64,000 nucleotides of DNA from Symbiodinium natans (Eukaryota > Sar > Dinophyceae > Suessiales > Symbiodiniaceae): the NCBI GenBank assembly GCA_905221605.1, contig CAJNDS010002116.1:547741-611740 (forward strand), read 5' to 3'. Shown here piece by piece: positions 53,150 to 64,000 of the stretch (the stretch's first letter is position 1; every line of letters starts with the position of its first letter). Below the pieces are notes generated by a model, which was not told the DNA's origin, did not search any database, and saw only the letters and a list, made by a program, of their open reading frames with translations. Made by a program: the position numbers and the translations under genes.

Positions 53150-53790
53150 CCCCAAACCCCCCCCCCGCTTGTAAGTCTTGCAAGCTTGCTTCGAGACCAT
53201 ATGAAGCCTCATCATGCGAGTGTTGCGTTTGCGAATGTGGGGGCGAGCATTGTGCTTGCAAATGGCGGGGGGGGGGGGGGCTGCCCCTCCGCATTCCCCC
53301 CGCTTTTTTTAAAGCAGTGCAAGCGTGCTTTGAGGTTGTACGAATCCCTTGCCTTGCCCCCCCCCCAAACCCCGCTTTTAAAAAACGTGCAAGCGTGCTG
53401 TTAGCTGTTAGATCTAACAAATCCCATTTGAAAATTATTGTGTTTGCAAATGGGGGGGGCAGCCCCCCCCAACCCCCCCCGCTTTTTTATAAGCCGCCCA
53501 AGCGTGCTTCTATGCCATACGAATCCCTTGCAAAACTCATCTTGCGAGATTGTGTCTGCAAATGGGGGGGGGGGGGAACCCCGGTGTGCAAGCGTGCTTT
53601 TAGTTCAACGAATCGCTCCCAAAACTCAGTTTGCGAACATCGCTTTGCAATTGGGGGGGGGCGGGTGGGGGCCCCAAACCCCCCCGGCTTTTTGAAGGCG
53701 CGCAAGCTTGCTTTAAGACGATAAGAATCCCGTCCAAACCCATCATGCGAGCACCATGTTTGCAAATTGGGGGGGGGGGGGGGGGGTTGC
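53150..53790. repeat. Array of poly-C/poly-G-bordered modules, about six copies
   Basis: Each module of about 100-120 bp starts with a C-run and CCGCTTTTT, continues GCAAGCGTGCTT, TACGAATCCCTTGC and CATCTTGCGAGATTG, and ends TTTGCAAATGGGGGG. Adjacent copies meet as a G-run then a C-run, so each junction is a potential hairpin. Related copies are at 42150-42300. Confidence 0.85.
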
Positions 53791-54794
53791 TACCCCAAGG
53801 GTGATTAGATGTGGTCAGGTTCCGGACATGCCGTACCGCTGAGGAGCCTGCGGAAGCTGAAAACCAGCAAAATTCACCAAAAAAACCAGCAAAACACACA
53901 GAAAAGAATTCCAACCAGAGGAGGAGGACAGGCAGAACCAGAGGGCATGTTCAGAAAACCATAAGAAAAGCAAGGGAAAAAAGCCCACACAAAAAAAACC
54001 AGAAAAATTGACAAACAAAAATCCTCGCTCCAACTTCTGCTACGACTACGAGGCAGCTTTCCATAATGGGGACAATCAATACCTTTGCCAGGAGTTTCCT
54101 GTTCTCTTTTTTGGGCCAACAGCATGGCTCAGAGTTGTGTCGAGCCAGCACATTTTTCATACTCCAAAGCTAGAGGTGTGTTGCTTAGCTATTGGATGCT
54201 GCCGTGTGCTGCTTGTGGCTAGTTGTGCACCTTTGTCCCGCCCAAGCATTCGATGCACATCTTGTCGTTGTTGGCGCATGCTGGCACACTGTCAGCTTTT
54301 ACCCTCGGAAGTCGGGGCACTGTGAGGCCGTATGGGTCTTCTAGGTTTGCTTGTTTCCTGCTGGCACTCAAACTCGCAACTACGTGGCGCTCGACTTTGC
54401 GGGTTGCACAGCCCTCGCCAATACCATAGTACTTCAGTTGCGAATCCTCATCATCAACAAGTACAGTACCTTGGTCCTCGTCGCCCGAGAGCGTGCGCGC
54501 GCGTGTGCAAGCGCGTGCACGCGCTATCTCGGGGGAACGGTTTATGGCCTGTCTTTCTTGAGACCTGCATTGCACACCTTGTGCACATACCTCCTGTCCA
54601 GTCTCCTCATCTGCCAGCAGCCGCAAGAAGCCACTGTGCCTAGGAGAAGAAGGAAGAGGAGCGAGACGCTGAAATGCACGAGTGTCTAAGCAGCGTTCAG
54701 ACAAGGACAATGTGTCTGTGCGGCCTGCGCGTGTCTGAACTTGTGCTCCTACTCGCATTGTGCCCCGCATGTGCCCACAAGCTGAGGTTTGGCC
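53791..54794. other. Stretch with no supported exon
   Basis: A-rich at 53870-54020, then unique sequence. A CG/TG alternating run lies at 54490-54525. Open frames on both strands lack family signal. Confidence 0.4.
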
Positions 54795-55769
54795 AGCAGC
54801 TTCGTCACCTGGAGGAAGAAGTCCTTGCATTCAGTGCTGCTGTACGTCAGCCCATTGATTGGCACTGGAGGAGCTGGCAAAGCTCCGCGCTCTGGAAGCA
54901 AAGGAAGATCTGCGTGACCAAGAGGTCAAAGAGTCGCGAGCCCAGTGCTCATGGATATTCTTCTTTTCGTGGCAGTCGTGGAATTTGCAACGGAAAAGGC
55001 TAGGCATCCCAAAAGGTTGCGACTGAAACCTTCACCCCCGGGACGTTGGCCGCATTTCAACTTTACCGAGCTTGAAAATCACGCCCAAGGAACTTCCAGC
55101 AACAGTAGTAGATCCATGTAGATCCGTGTGTGCAAGTGCCCGATTTCTGCAGTATTTCTGCGCGCATTTCTGTCTGCATTTCTGTGCGTCTTTGTGCTCG
55201 TACGGGTTAATACCTCAAATCATCGCAGCTGCTTACAGCCTCACGAAGCTACTGTAGTTGATGGGTTCGAACCGGTTTGTGTCTGGTGCTTTTGTCAATT
55301 CAGCCCGCGAGCTGCGTTGTCACGAGCTTTGCAAGAGTGAATCCACTGTGAGGCAGCACAGCGTTACGGCCTTACGTGTGTTGGCAACAGCAGCAGCCGC
55401 AGCCACAACATAGGTTTGCACCGACAGCACAACAACACTTCCAGGCAAAGCAAACAGCATGATTCCGCCCAAAAAATTTCATGGCTGTGCAGAAAATCCC
55501 TGAAACGAACGATGTCATAACAGACAGCCTCCGACATCAGAAGGTGACCACAGTGAATCATCCGTCCTTACAAGCTTCGACGGGTAGTTTCATCGCACAT
55601 GCCGACAAAGCCATGCCATTAATGCGCGTTTCCAGTGTGGTCGCTTAGAGACTTAGGTGCTATCGTGGAGCTTGCGTATGTTGTATTATGTTGTTAGCAC
55701 TGAGACCCTGAGCTTGTTCAGGTTCAAAGAAGAACTCAAGACACTGGAGGAACAGCAGCGGCCATTTCG
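54795..55769 (+). CDS. Coiled-coil exons (incomplete model)
   Basis: About 54795-54833 (QLRHLEEEVLAFS), 54871-54939 (ELAKLRALEAKEDLRDQEV, donor GC) and 55722-55769 (FKEELKTLEEQQRPF, donor GT). All are high in Leu, Glu, Lys and Arg with heptad spacing, and phase is consistent within each exon. They probably continue the coiled-coil gene at 49.5-51.9 kb across the polypurine and module-repeat region. No family is recognised. Confidence 0.55.
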
Positions 55770-56064
55770 GTGACGTTGCTGTCGGGTGTGCAGCGTTGGC
55801 GTTGATCAGGAGCTCGTTTCACTTAGCATTCCATGTTAATGAATGCATGCAACACACGACGAACTCTTTCCCCAAGCCCACCCTTATCCTGGACTCCTCC
55901 ACCCAGTAGACGTTTCACTCGATCTGCGGACATTGCGCAGAGACTTAGCCATGCATGTTCCAAGATCAGAAATGACTCGCTTCAGGTTTGGGGCTTTGCA
56001 CCATCACGCATCATGCATCGCACGCGGGAGCAGGGGCTCGAGAGAGATGGTGTGTGAGAGAGAG

Positions 56065-56180
56065 TGCCCCTTTTGGCGGTCCCTTCGGGGATCACATGCG
56101 CTGGAAGGAAGGAAGGACGGAAGGAAGGACGGAAGGCAGGACGGAAGGGACGGAAGGAAGGACGGAAGGAAGAGAAAGAG
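56065..56180. repeat. Dispersed unit with GGAAGGAC tail, copy 1
   Basis: Head GGCGGTCCCTTCGGGGATCA plus CATGCGCTGG, followed by (GGAAGGAC)n and GAGA. Confidence 0.75.
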
Positions 56181-56662
56181 AGGGACAAGTTGAAGACCTT
56201 GGAAACACCAATCTCCCCCTTCCGAGTGCATCCCTCAAGGGGTCCTTTTAGGTGATGGTCGTAGGCTTGTGTTGAAGTATATCGCCCACCCATGCTGCCG
56301 TCCTGTAGCTGGCGAAACTTTCTCTTCAACTTCGCCTTCGTCCCACCTCCTCCTCGCGGGTCACGGGTGTTGTTCGTCGAGCTGGGGGTTGTCGATTGTT
56401 GGAAGAGGGGGACCTCAAATGGGAACACTCGCCCTCCCCTTGCTGCTGCCAAATCGTAGCAGGGGGGAGCTAAATATCACAGGCCTTGTCATACGGGACA
56501 ACGGTCCATACACTCCCTGCAAGTTTTTGCCGTTCTCCCAGCCCAATGTCGGCTTCGTTTGCATGTCAAATACGTGGTCTGTGTGCTGTTGATACCACTT
56601 GTTTGTTCTTGAAGCCCACGACGTGCACACACCTTTTCACACATTTCAGCAGAGTCTGTAGC

Positions 56663-56750
56663 ACGTGCCCCTTGCTTGGGGCGGTCCCTTCGGGGATCAT
56701 ATGCGCAGGAAGGAAGGAAGAGGAGAGAGGGAGAGAGACAGAGAGAGAGA
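56663..56750. repeat. Dispersed unit with GGAA tail, copy 2
   Basis: Same head as copy 1 (GGCGGTCCCTTCGGGGATCA, then TATGCGCAGG) followed by GGAAGGAAGGAAGAGG and GAGA. Confidence 0.75.
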
Positions 56751-56814
56751 TGTCTGAATGCAACCCCCCACCGGTGTGTTTCTTCGCCACCACAAGTGGG
56801 GCGAGCGGACTGCG

Positions 56815-56912
56815 CAGGGGGCTTGCCCCTTAGGTTGAGTTGCTGCAGACCAGATGCAAAAAGGAAGGAAGGAAGGAAGGAAGGAAAGAGAGAGAGAGAG
56901 AGAGAGAGCGAG
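56815..56912. repeat. GGAA/GAGA microsatellite, possibly related unit
   Basis: A different head (GGGCTTGCCCCTTAGGTTG, GCAGACCAGATGC) precedes AAGGAAGGAAGGAAGG and (GA)n. Confidence 0.65.
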
Positions 56913-58030
56913 AGCCATTTTGACTCAAATCCGGAACCGGGCCCCGATCCTCGCTTAAATGAGATGACAGATGAGAAAGAAACGACAAGTACAATGAGAG
57001 CAGAGGCTGGGGCAAAGAGGCAATCATTGGGGGTCTTTCGCGGACTCCAAGCTTGTTTGTACTGAATCGTGATAGTTTTTGCTGTGGTGCTGGGAGTTTA
57101 CTTCCAAAGCCAACATGCCCCACTCGAATCAATCAGAAAGGGGTGCCTACTTTGCTCCGCGCTCCCAAGGAGTCTGATCCGAATTCACGGAGTCTCACAC
57201 TTGAGGGAGGTGTTTCCAGAGAAGGGTTCTCTCAAGTCGATTCCATGCATCCTAACCGTTCTTGCCTCCAAGCCGTTGCGAGGAGGCAGGCGGAGGGGCT
57301 CCAACAATTACACAAACTCAAGCTGAATCGAGGACACGGGGCAGGGGGGCAGGAGGGCAGGAGTGCGCTCCTTCCCCAAAGACTTTTGAAAGGAAGGAGG
57401 AGGAGAAGACTACAATACTGTTGGGTGCCAATTCTTGTGGAAATGTCGTTTGAACAACTGCCGAGGTGCCATGCCAGGAGGCGAGGCTTCCGAGTTCTTG
57501 GAAGTCAGCTTGTGCTTGCCTCAACTTCGGGGCGTTTCTTCTGACTGTTCTTGTTTGCTTCCATTCATGCTATAGCTGATAGCTCTGGCCGTATCTTTGC
57601 AAGGCACAGCCTGCCATGTTTAATCAGGACTTCACGTTTTCCCAACACATTCTGTGGCAGCAGACAACATCGTCCAGCACAATTCGCACATTAGCGCTGC
57701 AGATCCAGATCGCACTGTAGCGCAGAGCGAGAAACATCTGCGCGTTTGCTTCCGGCAAACAAGTGCGGCCGTGCGGCGAATGGGCCTATAACGCCTGGTC
57801 AAACGCCAGGCACGACAACTATAGCCTCTTAACCTGCGAGAATATCACGCACTTGGAGTGCAGGAGGCGTTCTTTCATGGGGCGCCGCCGCAGCAACAGC
57901 CGCAATTGCAGCAACGTGCCCTGGATATTTGGACACTCTTACGCGATGTGCCCTTGCACTCTACTTCTGTTTCACTGCAATCACGATTGCCCGTTACCAA
58001 AGCATGCCGCAGCTGTCATCTCTCTTGCAG

Positions 58031-60850
58031 GAGCGCGGCCGAGATGGCCGGCAAAGGGATCGGAAGCGTCTCGATGTCAGGGACTCTCGGGACTCTAGGT
58101 CTCGAGATCGTGACAGACGGCCGGCTGCTGACAGAAGTGACTCGCGAGAAAGGATAAATGGAGGCAGGAACAACGGCAGGAGGCAAAACGACAGTGCTGG
58201 GCCGAGAAAAAGCAAAGGACCTTCCTGCAGTTCTTGACATCGTGACCAGACGTTACCAGAGCTGCTTCACTGCGAGGTGTACCCATGTGTACCCTGAAGG
58301 ACAACACGATGAGGACGACGTGGCTGCACAACAAAACGGCGCAGCAACTCCTCGCCATCACCAGTAGCATTTGTCTTGGGTCTTGCAGTTAGCCATGCAA
58401 TAGGGTTAAGTGGCCGTCCGTGGCATTGGATAACAGGCCCCGTGCCTTGAAACTGGTAGTGGTGTTTTTTTTTTTTTACTTCGTTTTTTTTTTTTTTTTT
58501 TTTTTTTTTGGGGGGGGGGGGGGGGTTGGCTTTTTAACTAGTCAGACTACTGGCAGACCTTGCTTTTCTCGGTTTTGCCGTTGTAACCGTTCTAAGCCTG
58601 CTATAGTTGCCATTGGCGTGCCGGCGTAAATCTCAGGACGGAGCCGGCATCAAGCCGATTTGGACTTGCAAGCATTGTCGGACATCGATGTTTGGACATC
58701 TTTTGCAGTGCACCCGGTGCCAGAAGACCAAGCCCGAGGAGGACCAGCGCTTCGTTCAGGTTTGGAATATTCCACCAGACGTTGTCAAGAAGCCACTGCA
58801 GTGGTGCGCCACCCTGATTTCAGCATGTTTCAACGTACAAGGCTTGCCGCAGCTTCATATTCTTGTCTGACAAAAAGCTGGTTAGACCGTTCGCCACCTG
58901 TACTGTAGCGCAATTCAAGGTTCGTGAAGAAGGCTGGCGGAGCAACGGCAGACATGGCTCCAATTGGGGCACAGTTGGTCATGGTTAAGTCCACCACGGC
59001 CGGCGCGGACTCTCGGATTCCGATGTGCGTGCTTTGATGTGTTCTGTTCTCTTCTCTGTGTTCTTCTTTGTGTTCTAGTGTCATGCATGGCCGTGAACAA
59101 GCAACCTGGGCTGGTCTTTGCTTAGAGCAGGCGTGCATGAGCGTTGTAGCATCGGCCAGGTGTCAGGTGTCTCATGGGCTCCCGACTGGATAGACTTGCC
59201 GAGACAGTTGTTGGATCAACAAGAGCTGAGGGGAGAGTTGTATGCCCTTGGCCTGTGAGTAAATGTTTGACAGTTGAATCTTGAAGCTTGTCAAAGCATC
59301 TTTTTGTGGGGCCCTCGTAATAACACTGCCGGCCCTGGCCTTCGACCCACTGCTGCTTGATTCAAGGATGTGCAGACGGCGGTTCTGGAAGCAAAGGCAA
59401 TACCACAGGCTGACTATGCTTTGAGATCTTTGAGGGCACCAAAAGAAGGATTCACTGCAAGCATCTCTTTCTTCGAGCGTTCTCCAGGCTGAAGCCTTGG
59501 TCGCTGCCATCGAGAAGTGGAAAGTCGGAATTCCAAAGATGAAGGCCCCGTTCCGGCAGAGGTACAAGTAATTACAAGTAGCACTCAAGTAGCTCAGTAG
59601 CCGTTTGAGGGATGGTGTGCACGGAGAGATACGGAGAGGGCGCGCTCCGCCTTATGGAAAGGCCAAGGTCATCTCCGAGTCCGACTTCGAGAGCTTGCTC
59701 GAAAAGAGTACTACGTGCCTAGTTTTCGTCAAAAACGTGCCAGAGGACAAAATGTGGCATGGGCCATTTCATGATTTTTGGCATGTGTCTGTGTCGCAGT
59801 GGCCATGACGATTAGTTCGACCTGCCGCGTGGCCATGACGGTCTGTTCGACCACTGTGCCGACAGGACATCGAGGATGAAACCGATATTAAGAATATGGG
59901 TAAGGACATTGAGAAAGCCCAGAGACTTGACAACATCAAGCCTGGTTTTCGGGGAGCATGTTTTGAACCAGCGTATAGGGCAGGAGAGTGGTAGCATGTG
60001 GTAGCTGTCGCCGATCCCGGAGCCAGGATTGGACACCACCCGCAGCATGGCAGGACGGGATGAGCGAATCCTAAACAATTCTGCGCACGTCTTGTAGAGG
60101 TTGTTAAAATCTTTACAGCGTTTCAAGCTTCTGACGGTGACATCGGCCACATTGCCGGTACAGGTATGCCATTATTCAGGCCCGAAGCCACAGCGCCGCT
60201 CGATCTTGTGTGGCCCCCTGGACAAGCAGTAAAAGGCATAATGAGCATGGCAAGTATGTTTCAAGCATCACGGGCGGTTCGAGCGGGAGGGAAGTTACAT
60301 TTCGTTTGCTGTAGCAGAAATGTGTCATATTGTCCCACCGGAAAACACTTCGCTGGGATTGCATGGCGAAGCTTTTCGCATATTGATGCCATCGGCCTGC
60401 TGTGGTTTAGAAGTGGTTGGGGCTTTGCCTGAAGGGGCATGACATAGTTAGACAGAAAGTTTTGCTTGGCCGTCAACCTCGCTGGCGCTGGTACTTTCCA
60501 GCTCACCAAATCGAGCTGCATAAGCCTACATCATCGTATGTCCTAGATGTTCAAGTAAACTTGAGGCTGCAGCACTTCAACTTGTGCTGATGGGACGACG
60601 AAACTGCAAACAACCCCCTCCCCCCTGCTTAGCCTTCCAGTGTGTAAATGCAGTTGCTGGCTGTCTGCCCGCAAGTCTTGCGCCCTCCTGTTGGTCAGCT
60701 GGCATAGCTTCCAGGGCTTGCTTGCGAAGGGGTCAATAGTTCAACGTGCTCAACGTGTTCAACTTCGTTTGTCAGACGAGGATGTCTTCAACATTCCTCA
60801 CAGCGGCGGCACCATGACGGCAGAGCTCACGACTGAATACCAACAAGAGA
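58031..60850 (+). CDS. Arg/Asp/Ser-rich protein with RanBP2-type zinc finger (spliced, incomplete model)
   Basis: Exon 58031-about 58190 (AG acceptor) is Arg/Asp/Ser-rich (ERGRDGRQRDRKR, RDSRDSRSRDRDRR), like RS/RD tails of splicing factors. Exon 58637-58759 (AG acceptor, GT donor, 41 codons) contains WTCKHC then ten residues then CTRC, which fits the RanBP2-type zinc finger W-x-C-x2-C-x10-C-x2-C; the usual Asn is not in place. Further exons: 58921-about 58984 (FVKKAGGATADMAPIGAQLV), 59668-about 59707 (VISESDFESLLEK), 59866-59899 (DIEDETDIKNM, donor GT) and about 60757-60850 (VQLRLSDEDVFNIPHSGG). RanBP2 fingers of ZRANB2 type bind single-stranded RNA, so an RNA-processing role is likely. One gene or two cannot be decided. 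Confidence 0.6.
58449..58526. repeat. Poly-T then poly-G tract
   Basis: Two T-runs (58449-58459 and about 58467-58509) followed by a G-run of about 17, in an intron before the zinc-finger exon. Confidence 0.9.
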
Positions 60851-61539
60851 CGCTCGACTCCGCAAGCTTATATGTGTGGTCTTCCAGGCGTGCTCTGTGC
60901 TTGCTGCCGCTTGTCGTGGTAAGGATGGTGTTGAAGGGGAGTTCGCAAAATGTGGCCCAGCAGCAAAAATGATGGCATATGGTGGCTGCACCTGGCCTGT
61001 GTGAACCAGTCGAATCAAACTCGAAGCAGATAAGGCCTCGAAAAAGCGAAACCAGCGACGTTCGAGAAGTCGTCGGCGGTAGCTGTAGCAGGCCCAGTGC
61101 AGGTGTTGCTGCTCTGCCACCCCCATACTTCTGACAGATGGCTGCGGTCAGCAGGCAGATGCAGGAAGACTCGGCTTGCATCGGCTTTCCAACAGTTTCA
61201 CCATGCAATCCGCGCCTCACCCTATAGCCCATACAGGGCCTCGAGTAATTGCTACTCGTCAAAGGCACATGCTACAGCCTATATGCGATTTGCCAGTTTC
61301 GCTTGGCATGTTGTGCAGCGCGGAGGCAGAAAAGAGTGGAGTTGATGGTGGCACAACAGCCATTTGAGCTAATCGTTCATGATCTGATTGGCACGACTAG
61401 CAGTGCACACAACTGTTCGGCATGAACAGTGGATATTCTTCAATTTGGAGCGCCGTGCCAGTCGTGTCAATGTGTGAGCTAGGCCGGCACTATGAAGAGA
61501 TTGTAGCAGATGATTTTGGAAGCAGATTGCTTGGCCGAG

Positions 61540-63320
61540 GCTGGATGTGGATGCCACGGAAGCCTTGGGGGCGGCCTTGGCTCATGAAGCACGGAAAGGT
61601 CAGCTGTGGCAGTGGCTAATCAGCTAATCAATGGCCGAACGCCTTTTTGACTCAAGGGGACATTTTCTTCCTCCGTGGAGAGCTTGGGTCGGGGAAAACT
61701 TCGCTCGTGTCGCCCTGAGATATCCACACATGTCATGTATCTACATATGGCCACAAATCTGAAATGGCATGGCACAAACTTTCAGACAAAATTGTGAGAT
61801 ACACAGGACCTTTGCAGGCCCAGTGGTTTGCATGATGCTGAGGCGCGGGGCTTCCTTCGGGCGTTCTTTGCAAAACCAGACCTGGACGTGCCATCGCCGT
61901 CGTATTTGCTCCCCAACCGCAAATGTTGCTGCACCTTGGCGCAGCATCATGGAAAACAGAGGGCTCGAAGCCCAAGCCCTGCCAAACATCCCAGGCTGCA
62001 TTTCACCTACGACGCGTCAGGCTAGCTGAGCTACCACACAATGAGAGATGCTGAAAGCGGTACAGTAGCAACCGCTTGTTTCAGGCCTGGCAGCCTCGCA
62101 TCCCAGCGTGGCCAGGTTGCATGGGTGGCGCTGCAAGAGCATGCTGAGACAGCAACCAAAGACAGACAACATAACGCTATGCATGTGCCAGTACTGAGGC
62201 TGGGAACTCCGAGGCACTTTCGCTGGTCCCTGGCTGCTTCGGTCTCGGCTTTACAGTCATCAAGTCATGGGATATGCCGGCGGCGGCTTGGCCAAGGTGC
62301 AGTTCACCATATTGATCCGTACAGACTTCCGGCTGGCAAGATTGCCTCGCTAATTGACTTCGAGGCTGGACTAAGATTCATCGGCCCAGTCTTATCGCTT
62401 GGTGCAGTCGTCGCATGCGGAGTCGCATAGGGCAGGTCAGCAGGGCAACCGGAGTCTAGCTGGGGCCTGTGGCCAGCAAAACCGCCTGCTGGTCGTTTTC
62501 ACCGGGGGAAATCTCTTGGAGCTTGCAGTAGGACTCTTGGTGGGACATAATGTGGCCCTGGCTTATTTCATCCGGAGTTGGTGAGCAAACTCGGTGTAGG
62601 GCAGTCTGTTAAGGTTCAGCGAGAGCCCAAGGTTGTTTATTATGAAACAGATCCGGCTCGGCTGAGGGGAAGCCGGCAGGAGGGGTGGGACCCGTCCCGT
62701 GACAAGACAAGAACAATTCGAAGATGTTTGAAGCCTTAAGTCGGAGCGTTCGAAGCGAGCGACTTGCTTGGCCTCCTTCCATTGCGCAACATGTGTGTTT
62801 GGTATGCAAGCTTCAACATGAATACTCTCGATCTCTTTTGCCATCATGTGCCCTGACGGCCTTACGGGACCTCCACATGCATGTCCTTTCATTTTTGTTG
62901 GTTTGTGACCTACGCATCCATTTACCACTCTTGTGCAAGCATCCGTTTCCTCTTCTTTCGCACCAAAACCTGAGTTCAAGTCTGATCTCTTCTTCGGCCC
63001 GCGTGCTAATGCCGATTGCTCGTACAGCTCGCCGTTGCCTTTCTGCTAGGTTTTGCTCATTCTTCATCACGTCAGCTTGTGCACAGCGCATCTTTTCCGG
63101 TGGTTGCATCAGGCTATTTGGCAAGCAGTTTCTCTGGTCGAGTGGCCCGAGCGCTTGGGGGATCAGCTCGTGTCACAGGCCATGGTCTCTGCATGTTTTC
63201 GTCTCAGAACATGGAGCAGCAATGCTTGTCAGGATCACCCACCTCGGCTTGAGGTTGCCTTTCAAGGTTTTGGGCCCCAGGCAGGAAAACGAGAGCAACT
63301 CGAGACTTTGGTAGCGGCGT
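61540..63320 (+). CDS. tsaE: TsaE-type P-loop ATPase (tRNA t6A biosynthesis), spliced
   Basis: TsaE/YjeE proteins are small ATPases that support threonylcarbamoyl-adenosine (t6A37) formation on tRNA in bacteria and organelles. Exons: 61540-61598 (DATEALGAALAHEARK), 61657-61706 (GDIFFLRGELGSGKTSL, Walker A GELGSGKT), 61843-61907 (ARGFLRAFFAKP, then VPSPSYL), 61995-62020 (LHFTYDAS), 62297-62364 (AVHHIDPYRLPAGKIASLI, the HxDxYRL motif) and 63129-about 63180 (SLVEWPERLGDQLV, the EWPER motif), then about 63255-63320 (VAFQGFGPQAGKREQLE). Phase is kept at all resolved junctions; donors are GT, GT, GC, GC, GC. One short exon may be missing between 62364 and 63129, and the N-terminus upstream of 61540 (a transit peptide would be expected) is not identified. 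Confidence 0.87.
62365..63128. other. TsaE intron region
   Basis: Unique sequence between the HxDxYRL and EWPER exons. TsaE proteins usually have a few more residues between these motifs than I can account for, so a microexon may be hidden here. Confidence 0.45.
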
Positions 63321-63414
63321 GGTCTTTTTCACATGCTCTGCAGGCTGAGGGGAGGACCGTTCGGCTGAATGCAGTCAAGCACCGAGATACCAGGACTAGC
63401 GACAGGATAGATCA

Positions 63415-63740
63415 TGATGGATCCCAAGATTCCCAAACTCAGGTTGGGCCGCGCTGGTGCGAAGCCCTACTCCAAGCCTTTTTCCACTGGCCATAGCCTG
63501 GCCATGTTGGCGGTGCGGGAGGTTGTCTGCTTTTCCCCATGTTTGCAGGCCTTGGGGCGATGGCAAGCAGAGGGTGGTCCGTTGCGATCACGGTGTGGTG
63601 GCATGATTATCGTTTTTACTTTGTAACCGTGACAAGTAACTCCATGCACTGGCTTGACGAATATTGTCGCCAGGCCGAGTGATCCGCCGAGACCCGACGA
63701 TCTGGTGGAGTTCGCTTCCCAATCTTCCCACAAGATTCTT
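63415..63740 (+). CDS. Possible start of a downstream gene
   Basis: ATG 63415 opens MMDPKIPKLRLGRAGAKPYS in a frame of about 70 codons, just downstream of the TsaE end. A later exon-like stretch at about 63672-63735 reads RPSDPPRPDDLVEFASQS. No family is recognised and splice borders are not certain. Confidence 0.35.
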
Positions 63741-64000
63741 GCAATGACGTGTTGCCGCTCCTAACGCTCCGAATTATGTATTGGCTGCTGGCGTCATGCC
63801 CTGGGGCGGATGGGGCTGAGCATGCAGGTCAGCCGCAGCTTCTTCGGTAGCCGCAGCCTCTCTGGTAGCCGCACCCTCTGCATAGTTCCAAGCAGGGTCT
63901 CGCTGGATCTTGGGCATCACGGCATTACGATGAATGTTTCCCTCTCCTGTGACACTGCACACCACAAACGAAGGGGTTGCGTCCATAATTGAATATTTCA
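63741..64000. other. Right edge, nothing supported
   Basis: Contains a small repeat near 63838-63885 (TAGCCGCAGCC / TAGCCGCACCC). I see no recognised gene or repeat family. Confidence 0.4.

Larger units (their letters stand above)
55770..58030. other. Region dominated by GGAA-tailed repeats and unassigned sequence
   Basis: Holds three repeat units with purine tails (see separate entries) and short open frames. A Gln-rich piece near 57885-57945 (QQQPQLQQRALDIW) may be an exon just before the Arg/Asp-rich segment. Confidence 0.4.

Overview
The window reads as nuclear DNA of a dinoflagellate (Symbiodiniaceae-like) alga. The evidence is: plant/alveolate-type telomere heptamers (CCCTAAA/TTTAGGG) scattered through introns; genes all on one strand; many short exons; and introns that mostly start with GC (some GT, a few GA), end in AG and are usually followed by G. 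This splice pattern is known from dinoflagellates. Genus and species are not determined. All gene names come from reading translations and comparing them with remembered family sequences; no search was run.

Layout, all on the + strand. 1-304 is the tail of an unrecognised ORF. 711-7816 is the C-terminal half of PPP2R3C (TON2/FASS, the B''-gamma regulatory subunit of PP2A), in about 14 exons. 7817-12481 is repeat-rich, with a few weak exon candidates. About 12482-40259 is the N-terminal part of HYDIN, the giant ASH/MSP-domain protein of the ciliary central pair, in more than 30 exons of 21-92 nt. About 40260-43099 is low-complexity DNA with no HYDIN continuation. 43100-44083 is an intact 327-codon ORF of unknown function, followed by exons with two EF-hands. 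About 49.5-55.8 kb holds coiled-coil exons. 58.0-60.9 kb holds an Arg/Asp/Ser-rich segment and a RanBP2-type zinc finger. 61540-63320 encodes a TsaE-type ATPase, used in tRNA t6A modification. A possible next gene starts near 63415.

Three things stand out. First, three paralogous HNH homing-endonuclease-like ORFs (NUMOD4-HNH modules, each present twice per protein) sit inside spliceosomal introns: one in PPP2R3C intron 3789-5769 and two in tandem in HYDIN intron 16716-20214. The third has a one-base frameshift. Second, the PPP2R3C and HYDIN introns are full of telomere-type arrays in both orientations. G-rich arrays are often near donors and C-rich arrays near acceptors. Third, one 7.0-kb HYDIN intron (29314-36325) is almost filled by a 53-bp satellite with A/B dimers, a 1.43-kb higher-order duplication and an inverted segment.

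PPP2R3C is a centrosome/microtubule-organising phosphatase subunit and HYDIN an axonemal protein, so the left 40 kb pairs two cytoskeleton genes. The right 21 kb has different repeats (polypurine, GGAA, poly-G/poly-C modules) and almost no telomere-type arrays.
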